A DNA stretch of 64,000 bases from Mesorhizobium sp. M2D.F.Ca.ET.226.01.1.1. Lineage in GTDB: Bacteria > Pseudomonadota > Alphaproteobacteria > Rhizobiales > Rhizobiaceae. The stretch is taken from contig NZ_RZOY02000011.1 in assembly GCF_004022705.2 (NCBI RefSeq), positions 179,381-243,380 of the forward strand, read 5' to 3'. A program made the translations under genes and the position numbers. This document shows, piece by piece, positions 41,034 to 49,924 of the stretch (positions are counted from its first letter, which is position 1; each line of letters opens with the position of its first letter). A model generated the notes under the pieces. The model searched no databases and was not told the DNA's origin. It worked only from the letters and a program-made list of their open reading frames with translations.

Positions 41034-42047
41034 TTATTTAATGTTGGCCTTGATCGCCGCGATAGCCTCTTCCTGCGTGTATTCGTGGGTGGCGACGCCG
41101 CCTTCCTTGATCTTCGGCAGCGCGGCCTCGAAATCGTCCTGCGTGAAGGCGAGATAGGGCACCAGGAGGTCGTGCGGAATGTCCTTGCGTCCGTCGAGCA
41201 CCTGCTGCGCCACCCAGAAGGCCAGCGTCGACACGCCGGGCGCGATGGAGGCCGACCAGGTCTTGTAGCCGTCCTTCTCCTTCTGCTCCTTCCACCACTT
41301 CAATTCGTCCTGGCGGTTGCCCATGATGATGGTCGGGCGCGGTTTCTTGGCGGCGGCGAAGGCTTGCGCTGCGCCATAGCCGTCGCCGCCCTGGTCGACG
41401 ATGCCGACGACATCCGGCAGCGACGGCAGGATGGTCGCCACTGCCTTCTGCGCCGTGGTCTGGTCCCAGTCGCCCGTCACCGAGCCGACGATCTTGAACT
41501 CCGGATGGGCGGCGACGCCCTCGAGGATGCCGGCATGGATGGCATCGTCGATCGAGGTGCCGGCGAGGCCGCGGATCTCCAGCAGATTGCCGCCCTTCGG
41601 CTGGAACTTGGCCATCTGCTCGACTTCCTGCTTGCCCATGTCCTTGAAATCGACAACGACGCGATAGGCGCAAGGCTCGGTCACGATACCGTCGAACGAG
41701 ACCACGACGATACCGGCATCGCAGGCCTGCTTGATGGCGCCGTTCAGCGCATCGGGCGAAGCGGCGTTGATGACGATGGCGTCATAGCCCTGCAGGATCA
41801 GGTTCTGCACCTGGGCGGCCTGGGTCGGCACTTCCTTGTCAGCCGTGGTGAAAACGTCGGCGGCGGCGACCACCTTGTCCTCGACCGCCTTCTTGGTGAC
41901 GATGCCGTAGCTGTCGAGCATCGCCTGGCGCCAGGAATTGCCGGCATAATTGTTGGAGAAGGCGATCTTCTTGCCGCTGGTGTCGGCAAGCGCGGTGCCC
42001 GAGGCGAGCATCGCTGCGAATACACTCAATACGAGCAGTTTCTTCAT
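41034..42047 (-). CDS. sugar ABC transporter substrate-binding protein (periplasmic-binding, RbsB-like)
   Basis: A 337-residue type I periplasmic binding protein: signal peptide (LLVLSVFAAMLASGTALA), KIAFSNNYAGNSWRQAMLDS, LILQGYDAIVINAASPDALN and VDQGGDGYGAAQAFAAAKKP. The substrate cannot be read from sequence. CGGGAGGAACCGAC precedes the ATG. It is the first gene of the importer set and lies opposite a GntR-type operator candidate. Confidence 0.92.
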   Translation of the reverse strand: MKKLLVLSVFAAMLASGTALADTSGKKIAFSNNYAGNSWRQAMLDSYGIVTKKAVEDKVVAAADVFTTADKEVPTQAAQVQNLILQGYDAIVINAASPDALNGAIKQACDAGIVVVSFDGIVTEPCAYRVVVDFKDMGKQEVEQMAKFQPKGGNLLEIRGLAGTSIDDAIHAGILEGVAAHPEFKIVGSVTGDWDQTTAQKAVATILPSLPDVVGIVDQGGDGYGAAQAFAAAKKPRPTIIMGNRQDELKWWKEQKEKDGYKTWSASIAPGVSTLAFWVAQQVLDGRKDIPHDLLVPYLAFTQDDFEAALPKIKEGGVATHEYTQEEAIAAIKANIK

Positions 42048-42114
42048 GTCGGTTCCTCCCGAGGTTGCTGGTCTTAATGGATAGTCATAACGCAAATTGC
42101 CTGTTTTTTATCTA

Positions 42115-42125
42115 TTGTCAGACAA
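42115..42125. promoter_or_regulatory. candidate GntR/FadR-type operator
   Basis: TTGTCAGACAA, a perfect 5-bp dyad with one central base, fits the FadR-subfamily consensus TNGTNNNACNA. It lies in the divergent gap between the RbsB-like gene and the glucoamylase gene. No GntR gene is in the window, so the regulator would be encoded elsewhere. Confidence 0.4.
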
Positions 42126-42244
42126 ATTCAGAGGAACCGCAAGCTGTCAACTGCAAAGCATTTGGGCCACGCGATCAACTTGCGGTGCGCCGATTGAAAA
42201 ACCTCAGGCGGATGGTCTAGGAACGCGGCAGGAGAGAGAATTTG

Positions 42245-44662
42245 ATGGCAGTGACGCCGACCGTTGCAAAAGGCGCGCCCGGGATTCCGGCGCGCTGGAC
42301 GTCAAGCGCCAAAAGCGGCGTCGGCACCGCGCTTTCAGCAAAAAGCCGGCTCTGGTTCACCATCAGCCATGGCATTCTTAACGAGATCTATTATCCGCGC
42401 CTCGACAGCGCCTGCACGCGCGACCTGGGGCTGGTCGTCACCGGTCCCGGCGGTTATTTTTCCGAAGAAAAGCGCGATGCGGCCCATGCCGTCGAACACT
42501 TCGAGGACGGAGTGCCTGGCTACAGGCTGGCCAACATCGCTTCCGACGGCGCTTACCGGATTGAAAAACGCATCGTTACGGATCCGAAACGCCCTGTGCT
42601 GCTGCAGGAAACCACTTTCACCGCGCTCAGAGGTACGGCCGCCGACTACCGCGTTTACGCGCTGTTGGCGCCGCATCTGGTCAATGCCGGCATGGGCAAC
42701 ACTGCCTGGTTCGGCGAGCATAAGGGGCAGCGCATTCTCTTCGCCACCGGACGCGGTGTCTCTTTGGCGCTTGGCTCGTCCTTGCCCTGGGGCGAAGGTT
42801 CGGCCGGCTATGTCGGTTTTTCGGACGGCTGGCAGCAACTGCACGACAACGGCGCGCTCGACCCTTCCTGCCAGGCCGCCGAAAACGGCAATGTCGCGCT
42901 GGCCGGCGAGATTGGCTTTTCGGCCGGCAAGACCACCACCTTGCTGGCGCTCGGCTTCGGCGCTTCGCCGGAAGAAGCCGCCGACCTTGCCCTTGCAAGC
43001 CTGAAACAGGGTTTCGAGCCGGCAGCGGAAACCTATGTCGAAAACTGGCGGAAATTCCAGGCGGGTCTCGAAAAACTCGATCGTCCGGCCGCCTCCGGGC
43101 TGAACACATACCGCGTCAGCACCGCGGTGCTGGCAACGCATCTGTCGATCGCCAGGCCTGGCGCCGCTGTCGCCAGCCTGTCGATTCCCTGGGGCTTCAA
43201 CAAGGGCGACGACGACCTCGGCGGCTATCACCTCGTCTGGCCGCGCGACCTGGTCGAGACGGCGGGCGGTTTCCTTGCCGCCGGCGACGCCAGGCAGGCG
43301 CTGGAGATCCTCACCTATCTGCGCTCGATCCAGCAGCCGGACGGCCACTGGCCGCAGAATGTCTGGTCCGACGGCACCGCCTATTGGCCGGGCATCCAGA
43401 TGGACGAATGCGCCTTTCCGCTGTTGCTCGCCGATGCCTTGCGCCGCGCCGGCCACCTGCCGAAATCGAAGCTTGCCGGCTTTCTGGCCATGATCGAGAA
43501 CGCGGTCGCCTATATCGTGCGCAACGGTCCGGTCACCGGCGAGGATCGCTGGGAAGAGGACGCCGGTTACAGCCCCTTCACGCTGGCCGTGGAAATAGCG
43601 GCATTGCTTGCCGCCGCCGATATGCTGGACATCTGCGATAAAAATGAGCCGGCAAACTATCTGCGCGAAACCGCCGATTGCTGGAACGACCAGATTGAAG
43701 CCTGGACTTATGTCACCGGCACCGAAGTCTGCGCGAGCGAGGGCGTCGCGGGCTACTATGTCCGCATCGCGCCGCCCGACGATGCGGGAGCCGCCTCGCC
43801 CAAGGACGGCTTCGTGCCGATCAAGAACCGCCCGCCAGCCGACACCGACAAGCCGGCCGAGGCGATCATCAGTCCGGACGCGCTGGCGCTGGTCCGTTTC
43901 GGCCTGAGAGCCGCGGACGATCCGCGCGTCGTCGACACGGTCAAGGTCGTCGATGCGCTGTTGCGCTGCGACCTGCCGCAAGGGCCGCTCTGGTACCGCT
44001 ACACCGGCGACGGCTATGGCGAGCACGAGGACGGCTCGCCTTTCGATGGCACTGGCCAAGGCCGGCCATGGCCGCTGCTCGCCGGCGAGCGCGCCCACTA
44101 CGAGCTGGCCGCCGGCCGCAAGGACAAGGCCGCTGCATTGCTGGAAACCTTCGAACGCTCGGCGGGCGTGGGTGGCCTTTTGCCGGAACAGGTCTGGGAT
44201 CGCCCCGACATTCCGGACCGCGAATTGCGGCTGGGCGCCCCATCCGGCAGCGCCATGCCGCTGGTCTGGGCGCATGCCGAACACATCAAGCTGCTGCGCT
44301 CGCTGCGCGACGGCGCTGTCTTCGACATGCCGCCGCAAGGCGTCGAGCGCTACATCAAGCAAAAGACCGTTGCGCCATTCAGGACGTGGCGCTTCAACGA
44401 CAGGATCCGCTCCATCCCTGCCGGCAAGGTGCTGCGCGTCGAGCTGTCGGCACCCGGCGTCGTCCATTGGAGCAGCGACAAATGGCTGACGGTGCAGGAC
44501 AGCCATACCGCCGAGAACGCTTTCGGCGTTCATCTTGTCGATCTGCCGGTGGCCGGCCTACGGCCTGGAAGCGCGATCGTCTTCACTTTTTTCTGGCCCG
44601 AGGCGATGCATTGGGAGAATGTCGACTTCACCGTCGCGATCGACCAACCAAGCGGCCAGTGA
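42245..44662 (+). CDS. glycoside hydrolase family 15 glucoamylase
   Basis: An 805-residue enzyme releasing glucose from alpha-glucan ends. The N-terminal beta-sandwich domain (about residues 20-280; WFTISHGILNEIYYPRLDSA) precedes the (alpha/alpha)6 barrel with YHLVWPRDLVETAGGFLAAG, DGHWPQNVWSDGTAYWPG and WEEDAGYSPFT. The catalytic-base region is GQGRPWPLLAGERAHYELA. A third beta domain closes the C-terminus. No signal peptide is visible, so it is intracellular. AGGAGAGAGAATTTG precedes ATG 42245. It heads an operon with gnd, zwf and a glucokinase, which suggests glycogen or maltodextrin is routed into the pentose phosphate path. Confidence 0.92.
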   Translation: MAVTPTVAKGAPGIPARWTSSAKSGVGTALSAKSRLWFTISHGILNEIYYPRLDSACTRDLGLVVTGPGGYFSEEKRDAAHAVEHFEDGVPGYRLANIASDGAYRIEKRIVTDPKRPVLLQETTFTALRGTAADYRVYALLAPHLVNAGMGNTAWFGEHKGQRILFATGRGVSLALGSSLPWGEGSAGYVGFSDGWQQLHDNGALDPSCQAAENGNVALAGEIGFSAGKTTTLLALGFGASPEEAADLALASLKQGFEPAAETYVENWRKFQAGLEKLDRPAASGLNTYRVSTAVLATHLSIARPGAAVASLSIPWGFNKGDDDLGGYHLVWPRDLVETAGGFLAAGDARQALEILTYLRSIQQPDGHWPQNVWSDGTAYWPGIQMDECAFPLLLADALRRAGHLPKSKLAGFLAMIENAVAYIVRNGPVTGEDRWEEDAGYSPFTLAVEIAALLAAADMLDICDKNEPANYLRETADCWNDQIEAWTYVTGTEVCASEGVAGYYVRIAPPDDAGAASPKDGFVPIKNRPPADTDKPAEAIISPDALALVRFGLRAADDPRVVDTVKVVDALLRCDLPQGPLWYRYTGDGYGEHEDGSPFDGTGQGRPWPLLAGERAHYELAAGRKDKAAALLETFERSAGVGGLLPEQVWDRPDIPDRELRLGAPSGSAMPLVWAHAEHIKLLRSLRDGAVFDMPPQGVERYIKQKTVAPFRTWRFNDRIRSIPAGKVLRVELSAPGVVHWSSDKWLTVQDSHTAENAFGVHLVDLPVAGLRPGSAIVFTFFWPEAMHWENVDFTVAIDQPSGQ

Positions 44663-44695
44663 ATTCTTCTTTCCTCAAGCAATCGGGATGACACC

Positions 44696-45706
44696 ATGCA
44701 AATCGGAATGATGGGACTGGGCAGGATGGGCGCCAACATGGTGCGGCGCCTGATGCGCGACGGCCATGAATGCGTCGTCTACGACATCAATTCGGCAAGC
44801 GTCGCAGGCATGGTCAAAGACGGCGCGGTCGGCGCCGCCTCGCTGGAAGAGTTCGTCGGCAAGCTCGCCAAGCCGCGCTGCGCCTGGCTGATGCTGCCGG
44901 CCGCGATCACCGGCAAGATCGTAGACCAGGTGGCGGCGCTGATGGAGCCGGGCGACATCATCATCGACGGCGGCAATTCCTATTATCACGACGCCGTCGA
45001 CCAGGCGGCCAAGCTGGCGGTGAAAGGCATCAACTTCGTCGATGTCGGCACCAGCGGCGGCGTCTGGGGTCTCGAGCGCGGCTACTGCCTGATGATCGGC
45101 GGCCCGGACGAGGCGGTGAAGCATCTCGATTCGGTCTTCGCGACACTCGCGCCGGGCGCCGACGCGGGCACCACGCCTGACAAGAATGCGGGCACGGCGC
45201 CCTTCGGTTATCTGCATTGCGGCCCGAGCGGCGCCGGGCACTTCGTCAAGATGGTGCATAACGGCATCGAATATGGCGTCATGGCCGCCTATGCCGAGGG
45301 CATGAACATCCTGAAGTCGGCCAATGCCGGCAAAAGGCAGCGCACCGCCGACGCCGAGACCAGCCCGCTCGAAAGCCCGCAATATTACCAGTTCGATGTC
45401 GACCTGCCCGCGGTCGCCGAGGTCTGGCGCCACGGCAGCGTTATCGGCTCCTGGCTGCTCGATCTCACCGCCGGCGCGCTGAAGAACGATCCGGCGCTCG
45501 CCCAGTTCGGCGGTCGTGTCTCCGATTCCGGCGAAGGACGCTGGACGCTCAAGGCCGCGATCGACACCGGCGTGCCGGCGCCGGTGCTGTCGTCAGCGCT
45601 GTTCGACCGCTTCTCCTCGCAGGGCGAATCGCAATTCGCCGACAAGCTTCTGTCTGCCATGCGCTATGCGTTCGGCGGCCATGTCGAAAAGAAGCCCGGC
45701 GCGTGA
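44696..45706 (+). CDS. gnd: 6-phosphogluconate dehydrogenase, decarboxylating (short GndA type)
   Basis: A 336-residue enzyme converting 6-phosphogluconate to ribulose 5-phosphate and CO2 with NAD(P)H. Rossmann motif GLGRMGANMVRRL, substrate motif DVGTSGGVWGLERGY, and catalytic GPSGAGHFVKMVHNGIEYG with the Lys. It is the shorter prokaryotic form of about 300-340 residues. It lies 33 bases after the glucoamylase gene and 13 bases before zwf. Confidence 0.93.
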   Translation: MQIGMMGLGRMGANMVRRLMRDGHECVVYDINSASVAGMVKDGAVGAASLEEFVGKLAKPRCAWLMLPAAITGKIVDQVAALMEPGDIIIDGGNSYYHDAVDQAAKLAVKGINFVDVGTSGGVWGLERGYCLMIGGPDEAVKHLDSVFATLAPGADAGTTPDKNAGTAPFGYLHCGPSGAGHFVKMVHNGIEYGVMAAYAEGMNILKSANAGKRQRTADAETSPLESPQYYQFDVDLPAVAEVWRHGSVIGSWLLDLTAGALKNDPALAQFGGRVSDSGEGRWTLKAAIDTGVPAPVLSSALFDRFSSQGESQFADKLLSAMRYAFGGHVEKKPGA

Positions 45707-45719
45707 GGGGGGACAGGGC

Positions 45720-47096
45720 ATGAGCCAGGAGAGGTCCGACACGCTGGTGCTTTTCGGAGCGACCGGCGACCTTGCGCACAAGAAGATTTTCCCGGCGCTC
45801 TACCAGATGGCCGCCAAGGGGACGCTGACCGAGCCGGTGATCGGCGTCGCCTTTGATCCCTGGGAACTCCCCAAATTGGTGGACCGCGCCCGCGACGGCA
45901 TCGTCAGTGCGCTGGGCGCGGTCGACGACAATGTCTTTTCCAAATTCGCCTCGCTGCTGCGCTATGTCAGCGGCGACTATCGCGACAGCGCCACCTTCGA
46001 GAAGCTGAGGACGGCGCTGGGTTCGGCGCAGCGGCCGCTGCACTATATGGCGGTCCCTCCGACCATGTTCGAAACCGTCGTGCAGGGGTTGGAGCAGTCC
46101 GGCACCGCGCGCGGCGCGCGGCTGATGATCGAAAAACCCTTCGGCCACGATCTGCAGTCGGCGCGCTGGCTGAACCGGGTGCTGCATCTGGTGTTCGACG
46201 AGCAGTCGATCTTCCGCATCGACCACTATCTCGGCAAAGAAGCGATCCAGAACCTGCTCTATTTCCGCTTCGCCAACTCTTTCCTCGAGCCGATCTGGAA
46301 CCGCAACTTCGTCGAGAGCGTGCAGATCACCATGGCCGAGGATTTCGGCATCGAGGGCCGCGGCAAATTCTATGACGATGTCGGCTGCATTCGCGACGTG
46401 ATCGAGAACCACCTGCTCAACATCCTTCTTCTGCTTGCCATGGAGCCGCCGGTCGGCCGTTCGGCCGACGACCTGATCGACGAGAAAGTGCAAGTGCTGC
46501 GCGCCATCCGCACGCTGACCAGGGACGATGTCGTGCGCGGCCAGTTCGACGGCTACCTGGCCGAGCCGGGCGTCAGGCCGAATTCGCCGGTCGAGACCTT
46601 CGCCGCGGTGCGCTTCTTCGTCGACACCTGGCGCTGGCAGGACGTGCCCTTCTTCATCCGCGCCGGCAAGAACATGCCGGTGCACGCCACCGAGGTGATC
46701 GTGCGGCTGAAGCGGCCGCCGCTCGACGTCTTCGATCCGATCAAGCCGGGCGACGCCAATTATGTGCGCTTCCGCATCGACCCGCAGGTGGCGATCTCGA
46801 TCGGCGCCCAGCGCAAGGTCGCCGGCGACGACATGATCGGTGAGCAGGTGGAGCTGACCGCACTCGACGACACCAGGGGCGACATGCCTCCCTATGAACG
46901 GCTGATCGGCGACGCCATGAACGGCAACGGCCAGCTGTTCACGCGCCAGGACGCGGCCGAGCTTGCCTGGCGCATCGTCGGGCCGGTGCTTGGCGACACT
47001 ACGGCGCCGGCGATCTATGCGCCCAAGACCTGGGGACCGGCAGATGCCATGAACGGCTTCGGCCCGCCCGACGGCTGGATCAATCCAACGAAGTAG
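45720..47096 (+). CDS. zwf: glucose-6-phosphate 1-dehydrogenase
   Basis: A 458-residue enzyme for the first step of the oxidative pentose phosphate path: nucleotide motif LFGATGDLAHKKIFPALYQM, active-site RIDHYLGKEAIQNLLYFRF, and PFFIRAGKNM. GAGGGGGGACAGGGC precedes the ATG at 45720. pgl (6-phosphogluconolactonase), often between zwf and gnd, is not present here. Confidence 0.95.
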   Translation: MSQERSDTLVLFGATGDLAHKKIFPALYQMAAKGTLTEPVIGVAFDPWELPKLVDRARDGIVSALGAVDDNVFSKFASLLRYVSGDYRDSATFEKLRTALGSAQRPLHYMAVPPTMFETVVQGLEQSGTARGARLMIEKPFGHDLQSARWLNRVLHLVFDEQSIFRIDHYLGKEAIQNLLYFRFANSFLEPIWNRNFVESVQITMAEDFGIEGRGKFYDDVGCIRDVIENHLLNILLLLAMEPPVGRSADDLIDEKVQVLRAIRTLTRDDVVRGQFDGYLAEPGVRPNSPVETFAAVRFFVDTWRWQDVPFFIRAGKNMPVHATEVIVRLKRPPLDVFDPIKPGDANYVRFRIDPQVAISIGAQRKVAGDDMIGEQVELTALDDTRGDMPPYERLIGDAMNGNGQLFTRQDAAELAWRIVGPVLGDTTAPAIYAPKTWGPADAMNGFGPPDGWINPTK

Positions 47097-47114
47097 TTTT
47101 CGGGGGAGGAGGAA

Positions 47115-47819
47115 ATGGCGAAAGCAGCAAAGAAAGCCGCGGCGAGCGGCGATCCGATCGTGCTCACCATCGATGTCGGCGGCTCACACGTGAAGATCCT
47201 GACCAGCGCCGGCGGCGAGATGCGCCGCGTAGCGTCCGGGCCGAGCCTGACCCCCGACCAGGTCGTCGGTTCGGTGAAGAAACTGGCCGAGGGCTTGGAT
47301 TACGACGTCATCTCGATGGGCTATCCCGGCCCCGTGCGCGACAACAAGCCTTCGCTCGATCCCTTCAATCTCGGCAAGGGCTGGAACGGCTATGATTTCA
47401 CCGCCGCCTTCGGCAAGCCGGTGAAGCTCGTCAACGACGCGCTGATGCAGGCGATCGGCAGCTATGACGGCGGCCGCATGCTGTTCCTCGGCCTCGGCAC
47501 GGGCCTGGGCGCCGCCATGATCATCAAGAATGTCGGCCAGCCGATGGAGCTTGCCCATTTGCCCTACAAGAAAGGCGCGACTTTCGAGGATTATGTCGGC
47601 GAGCGCGGACTGGTGAAGCACGGCAAGAAAAAATGGCGCAAATACGTTTTCGACGTCGTCGGCAGGCTTCGCGCCGCCTTGCAGCCGGACTATGTCGTGA
47701 TCGGCGGCGGCAATGTCGACAAGCTCGATGAATTGCCCGAAAAGTCCCGGCGCGGCGACAACACTCGCGCCTTCGAGGGTGGATTTCGTCTGTGGCGCGA
47801 CAAGGCACTGATCGTCTGA
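47115..47819 (+). CDS. ROK family sugar kinase (polyphosphate-glucokinase-like)
   Basis: A 234-residue kinase with phosphate-1 motif LTIDVGGSHVKI, catalytic Asp region GYPGPVRDN, LVNDALMQAIGSYDGGRML and GLGTGLGAAM. The compact ROK form is like polyphosphate glucokinases, but the donor cannot be told. It would phosphorylate the glucose released by the glucoamylase upstream and feed zwf and gnd, so the four genes form a coherent route. GGGGGAGGAGGAA precedes the ATG. Confidence 0.85.
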   Translation: MAKAAKKAAASGDPIVLTIDVGGSHVKILTSAGGEMRRVASGPSLTPDQVVGSVKKLAEGLDYDVISMGYPGPVRDNKPSLDPFNLGKGWNGYDFTAAFGKPVKLVNDALMQAIGSYDGGRMLFLGLGTGLGAAMIIKNVGQPMELAHLPYKKGATFEDYVGERGLVKHGKKKWRKYVFDVVGRLRAALQPDYVVIGGGNVDKLDELPEKSRRGDNTRAFEGGFRLWRDKALIV

Positions 47820-48016
47820 TATTGTTACAATTCAGTATAATTGTTCAAAATAGCGTGTAACTGTGCAATAGATGATTGCGTCGTGCAGATTTGCCGACTA
47901 GGAATTCGCCGGCCTGCGACGCTATTCGCTTTTCCGGATTCGCAAACAACGCTCGCAGCGCTTTGACATTACACATCGCGTTTTTCGCGACCTTGCGGCA
48001 CAAATGGAGGAACTAC

Positions 48017-48469
48017 GTGGACGAGGACACCAGTAAGGAAGTCGACCTGCTCGAGCTCACCGCGCACATCGTATCGGCCTATGTCGCGAAGAACCGCCTG
48101 CCCGCTTCGGGCCTGGGCGAGCTGATCGCCAGCGTCGCCTCGTCGATCGGCGGGATCAGCCAGCCGGCGGAGCCCGCCGCGCCCCCGCCGGTCCCGGCCG
48201 TCAATCCTAAGCGCTCGGTGACGCCGGATTACATCATCTGCCTCGAGGACGGGAAGAAGTTCAAATCGCTGAAGCGCCATATCGGCGTGCATTTCGGCCT
48301 GACGCCGGAAGCGTACCGGACCAAATGGGGCTTGCCGGTCGACTATCCGATGGTCGCTCCCAACTATGCGGCCTCGCGCTCGCAACTGGCCAAATCGATC
48401 GGCCTTGGCCGCAAGGCGGATCCGGAACCGGTGAAGCCCAAGGGCAAGAAGGCCAAGGCGACCGCCTGA
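48017..48469 (+). CDS. mucR: MucR/Ros family zinc-finger transcriptional regulator
   Basis: A 150-residue H-NS-like regulator of rhizobial exopolysaccharide, motility and cell cycle genes. N-terminal oligomerisation region (VDLLELTAHIVSAYVAKNRL) and C-terminal Ros zinc finger (IICLEDGKKFKSLKRHIGVH with Cys, Asp and His ligands, then FGLTPEAYRTKWGLPVDYPM and VAPNYAASRSQLAK). The start is GTG 48017 after ATGGAGGAACTAC. The AT-rich upstream region (47820-47880) contains ACAATT-N6-AATTGT at 47827-47844 and could bind MucR itself. It has its own terminator. Confidence 0.93.
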   Translation: MDEDTSKEVDLLELTAHIVSAYVAKNRLPASGLGELIASVASSIGGISQPAEPAAPPPVPAVNPKRSVTPDYIICLEDGKKFKSLKRHIGVHFGLTPEAYRTKWGLPVDYPMVAPNYAASRSQLAKSIGLGRKADPEPVKPKGKKAKATA

Positions 48470-48495
48470 AATAGCGCGCCTGCACCAATGGTTTG

Positions 48496-48539
48496 AGGAA
48501 GCCTGCCGAGGAATCGACCTTGGCAGGCTTCCTGCTTTT
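48496..48539 (+). terminator. Rho-independent terminator of mucR
   Basis: AGGAAGCCTGCC pairs with GGCAGGCTTCCT (12 bp) across 14 bases, followed by GCTTTTA, 26 bases after the mucR stop. Confidence 0.8.
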
Positions 48540-48559
48540 ATGGCTTGGTTACCACCGCC

Positions 48560-48660
48560 AGAGCAATTCCAGGAAAAGTGTAAGGCGGTTTTCCGTCCGG
48601 AATTGCGCAAGAACGAAGAGGGGGAGCGGTTCACCGTTTCGCGGAACGGTGAAGCGCTCG
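48560..48660. repeat. RIME-like repeat, copy 6
   Basis: AGAGCAATTCCAGGAAAAG, TTTTCCGTCCGGAATTGCGC and the hairpin CGCGGAACGGTGAAGCGCTC. It lies directly before the aminotransferase ribosome site, so the repeat supplies most of its leader. Confidence 0.65.
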
Positions 48661-48675
48661 GCCGGGGGACAGGCC

Positions 48676-49776
48676 ATGAACTACGCCAGGATGCTGATCG
48701 AGAAGGAAGCGCCGGAGGAATACGGCTACGACCGCATCCGCTACAACCTTTCCGAAAGCTCGATCGCCGACCAGAAGCTCTCCGACATCGGTCTCGCGCT
48801 GCCCGACCTGACGCTGTTCTATGGCGAGCATCGCGGCGACAAGCAATTGCGCGCGCTGATCGCCGGCCAGGTCAAGGGCATTTCTCCAGACGATGTGCTG
48901 GTGACCGCGGGCGCGGCCGGCGCGCTGTTCATCATCGCCACTGCGCTGCTGTCGGCCGGCGACCATCTCGTCGTCGTGCGGCCGAACTACGCCACCAACA
49001 TCGAGACGCCGAAGGCCATCGGCTGCGCCATCTCCTACATCGATCTCGACTTCGACCAGGGCTTCGCCCTCAACGTCGAACGCCTCACGGCAGAGCTACG
49101 GCCTAACACCAGGCTGATCAGCGTCACCTGCCCGCACAACCCGACCGGCACGATGATGACACGCGCCGAACTCGACGCGCTGGTCGCGCTTGCCGAAAAG
49201 CACAAATGCCGCCTGCTGGTCGACGAGACCTATCGAGACCTCTCCTTTGGCGATCGCCTGCCCGCGGCCGCCTCGCTCAGCCCAAGCGCCATCAGCGTCT
49301 GCTCGCTGTCGAAGGCCTTCGGTATTCCGGGCATTCGCATCGGCTGGCTGGTCACCCGGGATCCGCAACTGCAGGAAACCTTCCTCGCCGCCAAGGAGCA
49401 GATCGGCATTTGCGGCAGCGTCATCGACGAAGCGATCGCTCGCACCATGCTCGAGCGCCGTGACGCCTTCCTGGCCTCGCTGCTGCCGGACATGGCCAGG
49501 CGCCGCGACATCGTGCAAGCCTGGATTGACGGCGAGCCGTTGGTCGATTGGGTGCGGCCGCAAGGCGGCGTCGTCGGCTTCCCGCGGCTCAATGTCGATG
49601 CCGGCTTCGACCTCGACGCCTTCTACGCAAGGCTGCTGGAGGAATACGGCACCTATGTCGGTCCCGGACACTGGTTCGAGATGCCGAAGCGCTTCTTCCG
49701 TCTCGGCTTCGGCTGGCCGACGGAAACGGAACTGCGCGGCGGCCTCGACGCCATCTCCGCCGCGTTGCGGGACTGA
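48676..49776 (+). CDS. class I/II pyridoxal-phosphate aminotransferase
   Basis: A 366-residue fold-type I aminotransferase: LVTAGAAGALFIIATALLSA (cofactor-phosphate region), SVTCPHNPTGTMMT, LLVDETYRDLSFGD and the Schiff-base Lys in SLSKAFGIPGIRIGWLV. The C-terminal Arg region is FFRLGFGWPTE. Substrate unknown; it resembles arginine or aromatic aminotransferases only in general. ATG 48676 follows GGGGGACAGGCC. Single gene between mucR and the MFS exporter. Confidence 0.88.
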   Translation: MNYARMLIEKEAPEEYGYDRIRYNLSESSIADQKLSDIGLALPDLTLFYGEHRGDKQLRALIAGQVKGISPDDVLVTAGAAGALFIIATALLSAGDHLVVVRPNYATNIETPKAIGCAISYIDLDFDQGFALNVERLTAELRPNTRLISVTCPHNPTGTMMTRAELDALVALAEKHKCRLLVDETYRDLSFGDRLPAAASLSPSAISVCSLSKAFGIPGIRIGWLVTRDPQLQETFLAAKEQIGICGSVIDEAIARTMLERRDAFLASLLPDMARRRDIVQAWIDGEPLVDWVRPQGGVVGFPRLNVDAGFDLDAFYARLLEEYGTYVGPGHWFEMPKRFFRLGFGWPTETELRGGLDAISAALRD

Positions 49777-49924
49777 GCCGCCGCGCAAAAGATTCGATTT
49801 TCTTTTGATCCAGCGCGGATTTTTGCGCGCATGGCGGGACGAACTGGGCTAAAGCGTTCTGGCCGGACCAGCGCCCACCGTGGAAGTGCCCCGCCGGCCA
49901 TTGTCGCAACGGGGCCCTCAAATC

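Noticed and set aside
42335..44533. Minus-strand frame of about 730 residues opposite the glucoamylase
   Set aside because: Antisense shadow; no family motif, while the plus strand shows the GH15 motifs in order.
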